Source: Actinomadura luzonensis
Lineage (GTDB): Bacteria > Actinomycetota > Actinomycetes > Streptosporangiales > Streptosporangiaceae
Reading direction: 5' to 3'
DNA: 64,000 nucleotides
Assembly: GCF_022664455.2 (NCBI RefSeq)
Contig: NZ_JAKRKC020000003.1
Location: 248,001 to 312,000, forward strand
Below, one piece after another: positions 35,433 through 46,122 of this stretch. The notes beneath the pieces are model-generated. The model worked only from the letters and a program-made list of their open reading frames with translations. It was not told where the DNA came from and did not search any database. The translations under genes and the position numbers were made by a program. The number at the start of each line of letters is the position of its first letter. Position 1 is the stretch's first letter.

Positions 35433-36815
35433 TCAGTGCCCCCAGCCGGGCCGGTACGACTCCTGCGTCTGCACGTTGAGCCGGTCGGTCCTGACGTGCC
35501 GGGCGCTGTCGGTCAGCCGGTCGTCGATCTTGACCACGTCCAGCCCCTCGTGGAAGTCGGCCGCGTAGATGTAGCCGTTGTAGTAGTAGGCGGACCAGAT
35601 CCCGCCGCCGCCCCCGGCGGACCGGGGACCGCGCTCGAAGTAGCCGATCTCCCTCGGGTGCGCGGAGTCGGTGAAGTCCCAGACCGACAGGCCGCCCATG
35701 TACCAGGCCTGGACCATGATGTCGCGGCCCTTGACCGGGATCAGCGAGCCGTTGTGCGCGACGCAGTTCTCGCTGTCGGCCTGGTAGCGCGGGATCTTGA
35801 AGTAGCTCTTGAAGACGAGCTGCCCGCGCTCGATCTCGTAGATGGCGTCCGCGCCGTGGGTCGGCCCGGTCGCCTCGTTGCAGGTGGCCTGGCCGCCGCC
35901 GCCGAGCTCGTCGGTGAAGACGACCTTCCTGGCGTCGTTGCTGAACGTGGCCGAGTGCCAGAAGGCGAAGTTCGGGTCGGTGATGCGGGCGGTGACCACC
36001 GGGTTGAGCCGGTCGCGGATGTCGAACAGCACGCCGTCGCCCATGCAGGCGCCCGCCGCGATGTCCTTCTCCGCGTACGCGGTGATGTCGTGGCAGCCGC
36101 TGGTCGGCACCAGCAGCCCGGGCTGGGTCTCGTTGCCGCCGTCGGGGAAGACGACCGGGGTGGCCGCGACGGCCGCCTCGGCGGGGTCGCGCAGCGGCAC
36201 CTTGATGATCGAGATCTTGTCGTGCGGCGGCTGGCAGTCGGGGAAGGTGCTGCTCGGGTTGTACGACGACACGTAGACGTAGACGTTCTTCGTCCGGTCA
36301 CGGCCCTTGCCCGGCACCAGGGTCAGGGTGTGGGAGCCGCAGTTGGTCTCGACCGACTTGATGTACTTCGGGGCGGACTTGTCGGAGACGTCGAAGATGC
36401 GGACGCCCTCCCACGCCTCCTTGTGGTCGGCGGTCAGCGCCGTGCTGTTGCAGGAGTCGTCGCTGCGCGAGGAGTCGACGGCCGTGAACAGCAGGTCGCC
36501 GTACACGCTGACGTCCATCTGCGAGCCCGGGCAGACGACGGAGCTGACCGGCGTGGCCTTCTTCGGGTCGCGGACGTCGTAGATGGAGAAGCCGCCGTAG
36601 TTGCCGACGTAGGCGTAGCCGTCCTGGAAGGCGATGTCGGTGTTGATGGTGGTGGCCAGCGGGGCCGGCTTGGGGATGTTGAGCACGTGGGTCACGTTCG
36701 GGCTGGTGACCACGGTGTCGGCGGGCGGGATGTCGGCGGCCGTCGCGGGGGTCGCGCTCAGCGATAAGGCGAAGGCCGCCGCGACCGCCACGAGGGCGCG
36801 GCGCGGGATCGTCAC
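35433..36815 (-). CDS. Secreted LVIVD-repeat protein (copy 1)
   Basis: Exported protein of 460 residues. The signal peptide ends near ATPATA/ADIPP. The mature part consists of beta-propeller-like LVIVD repeats (DGYAYVGNYGGFSIYDVRDP, GVRIFDVSDKSAPKYIKSVE, GLSVWDFTDSAHPREIGYF). Several conserved Cys and His residues occur (SSVVCPGSQMDVSVYG, VETNCGSHTLTLV, ENCVAHNGSLIPV). GTG 36815 has AAGGAGG seven bases upstream and is preferred to ATG 36839. It lies 24 bases after its paralogue and is very similar over the whole length, so it arose by tandem duplication. The role is unknown. Confidence 0.9.
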   Translation of the reverse strand: MTIPRRALVAVAAAFALSLSATPATAADIPPADTVVTSPNVTHVLNIPKPAPLATTINTDIAFQDGYAYVGNYGGFSIYDVRDPKKATPVSSVVCPGSQMDVSVYGDLLFTAVDSSRSDDSCNSTALTADHKEAWEGVRIFDVSDKSAPKYIKSVETNCGSHTLTLVPGKGRDRTKNVYVYVSSYNPSSTFPDCQPPHDKISIIKVPLRDPAEAAVAATPVVFPDGGNETQPGLLVPTSGCHDITAYAEKDIAAGACMGDGVLFDIRDRLNPVVTARITDPNFAFWHSATFSNDARKVVFTDELGGGGQATCNEATGPTHGADAIYEIERGQLVFKSYFKIPRYQADSENCVAHNGSLIPVKGRDIMVQAWYMGGLSVWDFTDSAHPREIGYFERGPRSAGGGGGIWSAYYYNGYIYAADFHEGLDVVKIDDRLTDSARHVRTDRLNVQTQESYRPGWGH

Positions 36816-36838
36816 TCGGGAGCCTCCTTGCTCGGGCA

Positions 36839-38239
36839 TCAGTGGCCGTGCCCGTGGCCGTGGCCGGGGTAGGACGCCTGCGACTGCACGTTGAGCCGGT
36901 CGGTCCTGACGCTGCCGGCCTGGTTGGTCCGCGGGTCGTTGATCTTCAGGACGTCGAGGCCGAGGTTGAAGTCGGAGCCGTAGATGTAGCCGTTGTAGTA
37001 GTACGCCGACCAGAAGCCGCCGCTGAGGGCCGGGGCGGTGTTGTCCGGGCCGCGCTCGAAGTAGGCGATCTCCTGCGGGTGGGCCGAGTCGGTGAAGTCG
37101 ACCACCGAGATGCCGCCCTGGTACCACGCCTGCACCATGATGTCGCGGCCCTTGACCGGGATGAGCGAGCCGTTGTGGGCGACGCAGTTCTCGGTGTCGG
37201 CCTGGTGGCGGGAGATCTTGAAGTAGCTCTTGAAGACGAGCTGCCCGCGCACGATGTCGTAGTACGCGTTGGCGCCCCGGTTCGGGCCGATGGCCTCGTT
37301 GCAGGTGGCGCGGGTGCCGCCGCCGAGCTCGTCGGTGAAGATCACCTTCGTGCCGTCGTTGTTGAACGTGGCCGAGTGCCAGAAGGCGAAGTTGGTCTCG
37401 TCGCGCACCTGGGCGGTCACCCGGGGCCGCTCGGGGTCGCGGATGTCGAGCAGGATGCCGTCACCCATGCAGGCGCCCGCGGCGATGCCCTTCTCCGGGT
37501 AGGCGGTGATGTCGTGGCAGCCGGTCGTGGCCGACTTGCTGTCGGGGTAGGTGCCGGGGACGCCGCCGAAGCCGCCGTCGGGGAACAGGTTCGGCGTGGC
37601 CACCACGGTCGCGGCCGTCGGGTCGCGCAGCGGGACCTTGATGATCGAGATCAGGTCGTGCGGCGGCTGGCAGTCCGGGAACGCGGCGCTCGGGCTGTAG
37701 GAGGAGACGTAGATGTAGACGTTCTCGCCCCTGCGGTCGGGCACCAGCGTGTGGGTGTGGGAGCCGCAGTTGGTCTCGACGGACTTGATGTACTTCGGGG
37801 CGGACTTGTCGGAGATGTCGAAGATGCGCATGCCCTCCCACGACTCCTTGACGGAGGCGGGCTGCGAGGTGCTGGCGCACGAGTCGTTGTTGCGCGAGGA
37901 GTCCACGGAGCCGAACAGCAGGTTCCCGTACACGCTGACGTCCATCTGGCCGCCGGGGCAGACCACGGAGCTGACCAGGGAGGTCTTCTTCGGGTTCCTG
38001 ATGTCGTAGATCGAGAAGCCGTAGTAGTTGCCGACGTAGGCGTAGTCGCCCTGGAAGGCCATGTCCGTGTGGATGTCGGCGAGCGCTTCGGGCTTCGGCA
38101 CGTTGAGCACGTGCTTGATGTTCGGGCTCATCACGATCTCGCCGGGAGCCGGGATGTCCGCGGCCTGGGCGGGCAGGGCGGTGCCCGCCAGGGCCACAAC
38201 CGCCGCAAACAGGATGAGGGCCCTGCGGGGGCTTAACAA
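36839..38239 (-). CDS. Secreted LVIVD-repeat protein with His-rich tail (copy 2)
   Basis: 466-residue exported paralogue of the next gene. The signal peptide ends at ALPAQA/ADIPAP. It has the same repeat architecture (GDYAYVGNYYGFSIYDIRNP, GMRIFDISDKSAPKYIKSVE, GGISVVDFTDSAHPQEIAYF). It differs in ending with alternating Gly-His (PGHGHGHGH), which could bind Zn, Ni or Cu. The start is a rare TTG at 38239, with AGGAGG seven to eight bases upstream. It is the first gene of a two-gene unit and diverges from a DUF305 lipoprotein, another His/Met-rich secreted protein, which suggests extracytoplasmic metal handling (inference). Confidence 0.9.
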   Translation of the reverse strand: MLSPRRALILFAAVVALAGTALPAQAADIPAPGEIVMSPNIKHVLNVPKPEALADIHTDMAFQGDYAYVGNYYGFSIYDIRNPKKTSLVSSVVCPGGQMDVSVYGNLLFGSVDSSRNNDSCASTSQPASVKESWEGMRIFDISDKSAPKYIKSVETNCGSHTHTLVPDRRGENVYIYVSSYSPSAAFPDCQPPHDLISIIKVPLRDPTAATVVATPNLFPDGGFGGVPGTYPDSKSATTGCHDITAYPEKGIAAGACMGDGILLDIRDPERPRVTAQVRDETNFAFWHSATFNNDGTKVIFTDELGGGTRATCNEAIGPNRGANAYYDIVRGQLVFKSYFKISRHQADTENCVAHNGSLIPVKGRDIMVQAWYQGGISVVDFTDSAHPQEIAYFERGPDNTAPALSGGFWSAYYYNGYIYGSDFNLGLDVLKINDPRTNQAGSVRTDRLNVQSQASYPGHGHGHGH

Positions 38240-38407
38240 CGGTCAATCCTCCTATAAAGGGAGCGTAAATTGCCGTCATCTTCGCCCGTCAGGGCCTCCG
38301 GGAGCCAGCGTCCAACCTGTCAATTTTTGTTCCTGTTTGCCCTCTTTCAATCCCCGTGTTGATGACCTAGAGTGCGCATGCTCGACAACATCAGTCAGGG
38401 AGGCTGG

Positions 38408-39049
38408 GTGCGCTCGGCGCTCAACGTCATCGCAGTCACACTGATCGTCCTCTCCGGCTGTTCCTCCGGCCCACCGCCGGCCCCGCGCGCCGACGCGACC
38501 GCGCCCGTGCTCGCCCCCGGGCGGCCCGGCGAGCAGGCGAGGACGCTCGCCCCCTCCGAGGCGGCCACCGCCGTGCCCTCCTCCACCCCGAACGCCGCCG
38601 ACGTCACCTACGTCCAGGACATGATCGTGCACCACCGCCAGGCCCTCGACATGGCGCTGCTGGCCCCCAACCGGGCCCGCTCGGCCAAGGTCAAGAGCAT
38701 GGCCGAGCGCATCAAGGCCGCCCAGGGCCCGGAGATCCAGTTCATGACGGGCTGGCTGCGCGAGCAGGGCCAGAAGGAGCCCGACCACCACGCCGCCCAC
38801 GACGGCATGCCCGGCATGGCCACGCCCGAGCAGCTCGAGTCGCTGAAGGCGGCCACGGGCACGGCCTTCGACCGGCTGTTCCTGCAGCTCATGATCAATC
38901 ACCACCTGGGCGCGATCAAGATGTGCGAGCAGGTGCTGAGCACCGGCTCGCACCAGCGCATCGAGGAGCTGGCCAGCGAGGTCAGCGTCGAGCAGAGCGC
39001 CGAGATCCGCCGCATGCAGCAGATCGGCGGCGAGCTGCCGCCGGGCTAG
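38408..39049 (+). CDS. DUF305 lipoprotein
   Basis: Lipid-anchored extracytoplasmic protein with a ferritin-like four-helix DUF305 fold; 213 residues. The lipobox is IVLSGC. The two DUF305 halves carry paired histidines (YVQDMIVHHRQALDMALLA and FLQLMINHHLGAIKMCEQVL), and the linker DHHAAHDGMPGMATPEQ is rich in His and Met, consistent with metal (perhaps copper) binding. GTG 38408 has GGGAGG five bases ahead. GTG 38372 and ATG 38378 in frame would lengthen the signal peptide by up to 12 residues. DUF305 and LVIVD proteins often sit together, as here. Confidence 0.88.
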   Translation: MRSALNVIAVTLIVLSGCSSGPPPAPRADATAPVLAPGRPGEQARTLAPSEAATAVPSSTPNAADVTYVQDMIVHHRQALDMALLAPNRARSAKVKSMAERIKAAQGPEIQFMTGWLREQGQKEPDHHAAHDGMPGMATPEQLESLKAATGTAFDRLFLQLMINHHLGAIKMCEQVLSTGSHQRIEELASEVSVEQSAEIRRMQQIGGELPPG

Positions 39050-39101
39050 CCGCCCGGGCGAGGAGCCGCCCGGCCGGCAGCCCGGGCGAGCCGCCGCCGG
39101 G

Positions 39102-40328
39102 TCAGGAGCCCACCCGCCAGGAGTGCAGGTAGTCCTCCTGCTCGCCGGTCAGCCGGTCGATGCCGATGCCGGCGGCGGCCAGCTTGAGCCTGGCCACCTC
39201 ATGGTCGATCTCCTCCGGCACGTCGTACACGCCGGGCTCCATGCCGGACCGCTCGGCGGCCAGCCACTCCACGGCGAGGGCCTGCGCGGAGAACGACATG
39301 TCCATCACCGCCGCCGGGTGGCCCTCGGCCGCGGTCAGGTTGACCAGCCGGCCCTCGGCCAGCAGCAGCAGGCGGCGGCCGTCGGGCATGACGTACTGGT
39401 CGGTGTTGGGGCGCACGCCGCGCTGCACCTCGGCGGCCAGCTCGTCGAGCGCCCGGACGTCGATCTCGACGTCGAAGTGGCCGGCGTTGGCCAGGATCGC
39501 GCCGTCCTTCATGACCGACAGGTGCTCGGCCCTGATCACGTCGCGGTTGCCGGTGACCGTCACGAACAGGTCGCCGAGCAGCGCGGCCTGCGCCATCGGC
39601 CGCACCTCGTAGCCCTGGAGGGTGGCGTCGAGCGCCTTGACCGCGTCGATCTCGCACACGATCACCCGCGCGCCGAAGCCCTTGGCCCGCTCGGCCACGC
39701 CGCGCCCGCAGTAGCCGAACCCGGCCACGACCACCGTGCGGCCCGCCAGCAGGGTGTTGGTGGCCCGCATGATGCCGTCGAGGGTGGACTGGCCGGTGCC
39801 GTAGCGGTTGTCGAACATGCGCTTGGTGCGCGTGTCGTTCACCGCCACGACCGGGAAGCGCAGCGCGCCCTCGGCGGCCATCTGGCGCAGCCGGATGATG
39901 CCGGTCGTGGTCTCCTCACAGCCGCCGCTCACCCGCTCCAGCAGGTCGGTGCGCTCGGTGTGCAGGATGTTGACCAGGTCGCAGCCGTCGTCCAGCACGA
40001 GGTCGGGCCCGAGGTCGAGGGCCTGGTGGATGTGCCGGTAGTAGGCGGCCCGGTCGACCCCGGCGCGGGCGTGCACGCCGATCCCGTACGCCCGCAGCGC
40101 CTCGGCCACGTCGTCCTGCGTGCTCAGGGGGTTGGAGGCGGCCAGGGCGATCTCCGCCCCGCCCGCCTGCAGGGCCCCCATGAGCACGGCCGTCTCGGCG
40201 GTGACGTGCAGGCAGGCCGCGACTCTCAGCCCGTCGAGCGGCCGTTCGAGCGCGAACCGCTCGCCGATCGCCGTCAGCACCGGCATCGAGCGCGCGGCCC
40301 ACGAGATCTGCCGCTCACCGCTGTCCAC
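39102..40328 (-). CDS. Second adenosylhomocysteinase, short archaeal-like form
   Basis: NAD-dependent SAH hydrolase homologue of 408 residues, lacking the ~40-residue insert of the bacterial enzyme and its KSDHYRY tail. Conserved: CLHVTAETAVL (catalytic His), DDGCDLVNILH, EETTTGIIRL, NDTRTKRMFDNRYGTGQS (catalytic Lys/Asp/Asn), the NAD loop VVVAGFGYCGRGVA, and NAGHFDVEIDVRAL. The form GHFDVEI and the end LHSWRVGS match archaeal/Thermotoga-type enzymes, some of which act on S-inosylhomocysteine. GTG 40328 follows the sahH stop by eight bases, so the two are in one operon. The substrate preference is open. Confidence 0.88.
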   Translation of the reverse strand: MDSGERQISWAARSMPVLTAIGERFALERPLDGLRVAACLHVTAETAVLMGALQAGGAEIALAASNPLSTQDDVAEALRAYGIGVHARAGVDRAAYYRHIHQALDLGPDLVLDDGCDLVNILHTERTDLLERVSGGCEETTTGIIRLRQMAAEGALRFPVVAVNDTRTKRMFDNRYGTGQSTLDGIMRATNTLLAGRTVVVAGFGYCGRGVAERAKGFGARVIVCEIDAVKALDATLQGYEVRPMAQAALLGDLFVTVTGNRDVIRAEHLSVMKDGAILANAGHFDVEIDVRALDELAAEVQRGVRPNTDQYVMPDGRRLLLLAEGRLVNLTAAEGHPAAVMDMSFSAQALAVEWLAAERSGMEPGVYDVPEEIDHEVARLKLAAAGIGIDRLTGEQEDYLHSWRVGS

Positions 40329-40336
40329 GGTCGTGA

Positions 40337-41764
<1,428 letters not shown>

Positions 41765-41868
41765 GGGGTTTCCCCTCGCGCTGCCGGATGATGTGTCCTG
41801 AGAAGTCTAGGCCGCCCCGGACGGCGGTCGCATCCGCAGGACGCCGAAACTGACGTAAGAATGTAAGG

Positions 41869-42216
41869 ATGCGCATCACGGAAGCGGCCAGGCGGCTCGG
41901 CATGTCCCCGCGAATGCTCCGGTACCGGGAGGCCCTGGGGCTGCTGCCCCCCGTGCGCGAGCAGGGGGCGCACCGGCGGTTCGGGCCGGAGGAGCTGGCC
42001 GCGGTCGCGCAGGGGGTCGAGCTGGAGAAGCGCTTCGACGTCTCCCCGGCCGAGCTGGCGTTCGCGCTGCGGGTGCTGAGCGAGCCCGCGGTGGCGGCGG
42101 CCGTCCGCGACCTCGGGGTGCGGATCGGGCGCATCCCGGCGCCGCGCCGGGCCCTCGACTTCGAGAAGGAGAAGGCCCTGCGGCTGCTGCGCCCGGCCGG
42201 CCCGTCAGGTCGGTGA
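41869..42216 (+). CDS. MerR-family transcriptional regulator
   Basis: 115-residue regulator with the MerR winged helix (MRITEAARRLGMSPRMLRYR, EALGLLPPVREQGAHRRFGP) followed by a short helical dimerisation region. It lacks a metal-binding or drug-binding C-terminal domain. Probably leaderless: TAAGAAT ends six bases before ATG 41869. It diverges from sahH across 104 bases, so it may regulate sahH or itself. Its 3' end overlaps the convergent esterase by 12 bases. Confidence 0.88.
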   Translation: MRITEAARRLGMSPRMLRYREALGLLPPVREQGAHRRFGPEELAAVAQGVELEKRFDVSPAELAFALRVLSEPAVAAAVRDLGVRIGRIPAPRRALDFEKEKALRLLRPAGPSGR

Positions 42217-43302
42217 CGGCGCTTCCACGGTGAGCTGCTGGGCCAGCCACGGCAGCGCCTGCGGCAGCTCCCTGTTCCACGTGTTGAAGTTGTGACCCCC
42301 GCTCGGCAGGATCAGCGACGAGGCGCGCATCGGCGGACGCACCGCGGCGAGGAAGCGCTCCGTGGACCTGTAGTCCGCCTCGCCGCGCCTGCTGGTGGTC
42401 ACCAGCACGCTGATCGGCGGCGCGGGCAGGTGCGCGAGGCGCCACATGAGGTCGTTGCGGTCGGCGAGCCGCCTGTCGCCGCGGAAGAGGTCGCCCGTGG
42501 TGCCGTCGAGAATCGTCCTGTAGTAGCCGGACAGCGAGACGGCCGCGCTGAACGCGTCAGGATGGCTCATCGCGATCTTCAGCGCGCAGTAGCCGCCGGT
42601 CGAGCCGCCCAGGATGCCCCAGGAGTCACGCCCCGGCGCGACCCGGAAGTGGTCGATCATCTGCCGGCGGACGTCCCTGGCGAAGTACTCCTGCACCTGC
42701 GGCCCGCGCGGCACGTTCACGCACTCGGTGTCGCGCGGCAGCACCACGCTGGGCCGCATCATGACCAGGATCGTGGGCTTGACCTGGCCCTGGCCGATCG
42801 CGAGCGCCAGCCGGCCCGGCAGGTCGAGACGGGTCATGAGGTTGCGGGGGTCGCCCGGGTAGCCGGTCAGCGAGATGATCGCGGGGAAGCGCCGGGCCCG
42901 GTCCTTGAAGAACGCCGCCGGCAGGAAGACGTAGGCCTCCTCGCTCAGGCGGGTGCTGGGGCCGGGCATGACGACCTGCTCGACGCGCCCGCCCGGCACG
43001 TCCCGGGTGCCGAGCACCTGCAGCCCGGCGCCGGCCGGCGTGATCGGCGCGGTCGAGGTGTCCGTCCCCAGCAGGTCGCTCCAGGAGCCGTAGAAGTCGA
43101 AGTACGCGTTCACGGCCAGGCCGAGCGCGAACAGCGTAAGCGCCTGGCACACCACCAGCGCGCCCACGCGGCCCGTGACGGCCCGCCAGCCCGCGGCGCC
43201 GAGCCGCGGCCACAGCCACACCGTCGCCGCCAGGGCCGCCAGCGCGAGCCCCGCGACGGTCACCATCAGTCCCCCCGAGGTGAGTTCCATGGAGACCGGC
43301 AT
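42205..43302 (-). CDS. Membrane-anchored alpha/beta-hydrolase esterase (esterase D / mycolyltransferase-like family)
   Basis: 365 residues. Two or three N-terminal helices (residues ~10-70) are followed by an extracytoplasmic alpha/beta hydrolase of the PF00756 type. The nucleophile Ser is in WGILGGSTGGYCALKIAMSH and the catalytic His in GGHNFNTWNRELP; the acid is probably Asp or Glu near STSRRGEADYR. Conserved core: YVFLPAAFFKDRARRFPAII and PTILVMMRPSVVLP. Relatives include antigen 85 mycolyltransferases and FrmB. In a non-mycolate organism it is more likely an esterase. It starts at ATG 43302 and diverges from the LysX-like gene across 64 bases. Confidence 0.88.
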   Translation of the reverse strand: MPVSMELTSGGLMVTVAGLALAALAATVWLWPRLGAAGWRAVTGRVGALVVCQALTLFALGLAVNAYFDFYGSWSDLLGTDTSTAPITPAGAGLQVLGTRDVPGGRVEQVVMPGPSTRLSEEAYVFLPAAFFKDRARRFPAIISLTGYPGDPRNLMTRLDLPGRLALAIGQGQVKPTILVMMRPSVVLPRDTECVNVPRGPQVQEYFARDVRRQMIDHFRVAPGRDSWGILGGSTGGYCALKIAMSHPDAFSAAVSLSGYYRTILDGTTGDLFRGDRRLADRNDLMWRLAHLPAPPISVLVTTSRRGEADYRSTERFLAAVRPPMRASSLILPSGGHNFNTWNRELPQALPWLAQQLTVEAPSPT

Positions 43303-43366
43303 ACCTGTCCGTCAGTAAGCCGTGAGTTAACGCACCGATTAACCGTTCCGGGGTTCACTGAACCGT

Positions 43367-45109
43367 GTGAGGCGTTCCTGGGTTCCCGCCGCGGCGGGGT
43401 ACGCGAGCGCGGCCATCGGGCTGCTCGACATCGGCAAGGCCGTCTTCCCGCACTTCGAGCGGAGCCGGATGGGCGAGTGGTCCGACCTGCTGCCCGGCAT
43501 CGTCACCACCGTGGTCCGGGCGTCGTCGCTGGTCGTCGGGATCTTACTGGTCATGATCGCGCACGCGCTGCGGCGCGGGAAGGTGCGCGCCTGGCGGGCG
43601 GTCGTGGTGCTGCTGCCGGTCAGCGCCGCCATGAGCGCCGTCCACCTGCGTCCCGGCGCCGCGGCGGTCTCGCTGGCGCTGCTGGCCGGGCTGGTGGCCG
43701 GCCGCCGCGAGTTCTCCGCGCTGCCCGACCCGCGCTCGCGCTGGCACGCCCTCGGCAACCTGCTCGCGCTCGGGACCCTCGACGTGGGGCTCGGCTACCT
43801 CATCGTCAGCGCCCGGCCGCGGGCGCTCGCCGGGCATCCCGGCACGCTCGACCGGCTGGAGCACGTGGTGCTCGGGCTGGCCGGGATGGAGGGGCCGGTC
43901 ACGTTCGTCTCCTCGCGGGTGTCCGACCTGGTGTACTTCTCGCTGCTGGCGCTCGGCACGCTCACCGCCGTCAGCACGCTCTACCTGGCGCTCCGGCCGT
44001 CCCGGCCGGTGGCCGAGCTGAGCGAGCAGGACGAGGCGCGGCTGCGCGCGCTGCTGGCCCGGCACGGCGAACGCGACTCGCTCGGCTACTTCGCGCTGCG
44101 GCGGGACAAGAGCGTGCTGTTCTCTCCGTCCGGCAAGGCCGCGGTCGCCTACCGGGTGGTGTCCGGGGTGATGCTGGCCAGCGGCGACCCCATCGGCGAC
44201 CGGGAGGCGTGGCCGGCGGCGATCCGGGCGTTCATGACCGAGGCGCGGCGGCACGCCTGGGTGCCCGCCGTGATCGGCTGCGGCGAGACGGCGGGCGAGG
44301 TGTGGACCCGCACGGCCGGCATGTCCGCCCTGGAGATCGGCGACGAGGCCGTCGTCGAGGTGGCCGACTTCACGCTGGAGGGCCGGGCCATGCGCAACGT
44401 CCGGCAGATGGTCAACCGGGTCGAACGGCTCGGCTACACCTGCCGGGTGAGCCGCGCCGCCGACCTGCCCGGCGACGAGCGCGACCGGATCAAGCAGGCG
44501 GCCGACGCCTGGCGCGGCACCCAGACCGAGCGCGGCTACTCCATGGCGCTCGGCCGCTTCGGCGACCCCGCCGACGCCGACTGCCTGGTGACCACCGCGC
44601 ACCGGGACGGCGAGCTGAAGGCGGTGCTGCACTTCGTCCCGTGGGGGCCGCACGGCGTCTCGCTGGACCTCATGCGCCGCGACCGGGCCGCCGACCCCGG
44701 GCTCAACGAGCTGCTGATCGTCAGGACCCTCCAGGCGGCGCCGGGGCTGGGGCTCACGCAGGTGTCGCTGAACTTCGCCATGTTCCGGGCCGCGCTGGCG
44801 CGGGGCGAACGCCTCGGGGCCGGGCCGGTGCTGCGGGCCTGGCGCGCGCTGCTGGTCTTCCTGTCGCACTGGTTCCAGATCGAGTCGCTCTACCGGTTCA
44901 ACGCCAAGTTCCGGCCGATCTGGGAGCCGCGCTTCGTGGTCTACCCCAACGCCCGCGACCTGCCGCGGATCGGGGTCGCGGCGTTGCAGGCCGAGGCGTT
45001 CATCACGCTCGGCCGGCGGCGGGGCGAGCGGCGGGCGGCGCACCGGCTGCGGTGGCCGGGGCCGCTCGCCCTGCCGATCAGCGGCCTGACCCGCAGGCGC
45101 TCGGCCTGA
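43367..45109 (+). CDS. DUF2156 / MprF-LysX-like membrane transferase
   Basis: 580-residue membrane protein. About five to six helices lie in residues ~5-210, followed by the cytoplasmic DUF2156 (GNAT-fold) transferase (ALLARHGERDSLGYFALRRD, RVVSGVMLASGDPIGDREAW, GRAMRNVRQMVNRVERLGYT, LNFAMFRAALARGERLGA). This is the phosphatidylglycerol lysyltransferase architecture (MprF/LysX), which uses aminoacyl-tRNA to modify lipids and confer resistance to cationic peptides. The lysyl-tRNA synthetase fusion seen in mycobacterial LysX is absent. GTG 43367 is the start. The aminoacyl donor is unknown. Confidence 0.88.
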   Translation: MRRSWVPAAAGYASAAIGLLDIGKAVFPHFERSRMGEWSDLLPGIVTTVVRASSLVVGILLVMIAHALRRGKVRAWRAVVVLLPVSAAMSAVHLRPGAAAVSLALLAGLVAGRREFSALPDPRSRWHALGNLLALGTLDVGLGYLIVSARPRALAGHPGTLDRLEHVVLGLAGMEGPVTFVSSRVSDLVYFSLLALGTLTAVSTLYLALRPSRPVAELSEQDEARLRALLARHGERDSLGYFALRRDKSVLFSPSGKAAVAYRVVSGVMLASGDPIGDREAWPAAIRAFMTEARRHAWVPAVIGCGETAGEVWTRTAGMSALEIGDEAVVEVADFTLEGRAMRNVRQMVNRVERLGYTCRVSRAADLPGDERDRIKQAADAWRGTQTERGYSMALGRFGDPADADCLVTTAHRDGELKAVLHFVPWGPHGVSLDLMRRDRAADPGLNELLIVRTLQAAPGLGLTQVSLNFAMFRAALARGERLGAGPVLRAWRALLVFLSHWFQIESLYRFNAKFRPIWEPRFVVYPNARDLPRIGVAALQAEAFITLGRRRGERRAAHRLRWPGPLALPISGLTRRRSA

Positions 45110-45142
45110 CGGGGACGGGACGAGGGCGTGACGGGGGCGCGG

Positions 45143-46072
45143 TCAGTTCGAGGCGGGGGTGCGCAGCCGGTCGAGGTCGGGCTCCAGGTAGATGACCCGG
45201 GCGATCGGCACCGCCTCGCGGATGCGCCGCTCGGCCTCGTCGATGCCGCGCGCCACGTCGGCCGCCGTGTCGTCGCGCTCCACCGCGATCTTGGCGGCGA
45301 CCAGCAGCTCCTCGGGGCCGAGGTGCAGGGTGCGCATGTGGATGATGCGCGCCACCTCGGGGGCGCTCTCCAGCGCGGTGCGGATGCGGGCCTCGTCCTC
45401 GGTGGAGGCGCCCTCGCCGACCAGCAGCGACTTGGTCTCCATGGCCAGCACGACCGCGATGACGGCGAGCAGCACGCCGATCATCAGGGTGCCGATGCCG
45501 TCCCAGACGCCGTCGCCGGTGATGACCGCCATCGTGACGCCGAACAGCGCGAAGATCAGGCCGAGCAGCGCGCCCAGGTCCTCCAGCAGGATGACGGGCA
45601 GCTCGGGGGCCTTGGCCCGGCGGACGAACGACACCCAGGACTGGTCGCCGCGCACCCCGTTCGACTCCTTGATGGCGGTGCGGAACGAGAAGCCCTCCGC
45701 GATGATCGCGAAGATCAGCACCGCGAACGCCCAGATCGGCGCCTCCACCTGGTGCGGATCGGCGATCTTGTGAACGCCTTCGTAGATCGAGAACGCGGCG
45801 CCGATCGTGAACAGCACGACGGCCACCACGAAAGCGTAGAAATAACGCTCGCGCCCGTAGCCGAACGGATGCTCCTTCGTGCTGGCCCGCGCCGCCCGCT
45901 TGCCGCCGATCAGCAGCAGCACCTGGTTGCCCGAGTCGGCGACGGAGTGAATGCCCTCCGCCAGCATCGACGACGACCCGGTGAACGCCGCCGCCACGAA
46001 CTTGGACACGGCGATGGCCAGGTTCGCGGACAATGCCGCAATGATCGCTTTTGTTCCGCCGCTCGCGCTCAC
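45143..46072 (-). CDS. Cation diffusion facilitator transporter (ZnT9-like subgroup)
   Basis: Six-helix divalent cation/proton antiporter; 309 residues. The helix 2 metal site is MLAEGIHSVADSGNQ (His and Asp). The helix 5 site reads LLEDLGALLGLIFALFG, with Glu-Asp in place of the usual His-Asp, as in the SLC30A9-like branch. The C-terminal cytoplasmic domain spans ~210-309 (RIRTALESAPEVARIIHMRT, PEELLVAAKIAVERDD). The GTG start at 46072 has GGAGAAG nearby. Zn, Co, Fe or Mn could be the substrate. No metal regulator lies next to it. Confidence 0.9.
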   Translation of the reverse strand: MSASGGTKAIIAALSANLAIAVSKFVAAAFTGSSSMLAEGIHSVADSGNQVLLLIGGKRAARASTKEHPFGYGRERYFYAFVVAVVLFTIGAAFSIYEGVHKIADPHQVEAPIWAFAVLIFAIIAEGFSFRTAIKESNGVRGDQSWVSFVRRAKAPELPVILLEDLGALLGLIFALFGVTMAVITGDGVWDGIGTLMIGVLLAVIAVVLAMETKSLLVGEGASTEDEARIRTALESAPEVARIIHMRTLHLGPEELLVAAKIAVERDDTAADVARGIDEAERRIREAVPIARVIYLEPDLDRLRTPASN

Positions 46073-46122
46073 CGGTCTTCTCCACTCATAGAGATCACAT
46101 ACTTAAGGCTCGGAAGGGGATC

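Noticed and set aside
36816..36839. ATG 36839 as start of the first LVIVD gene
   Set aside because: GTG 36815 has AAGGAGG at ideal spacing and begins directly with the signal peptide.
38372..38380. Upstream starts GTG 38372 and ATG 38378 for the DUF305 gene
   Set aside because: GTG 38408 has a much better ribosome site and gives a normal-length lipoprotein signal; the earlier starts remain possible.
41765..41868. SAH riboswitch ahead of sahH
   Set aside because: The conserved riboswitch core is not visible in the 104-base leader; only a -10-like TAGACT is seen.
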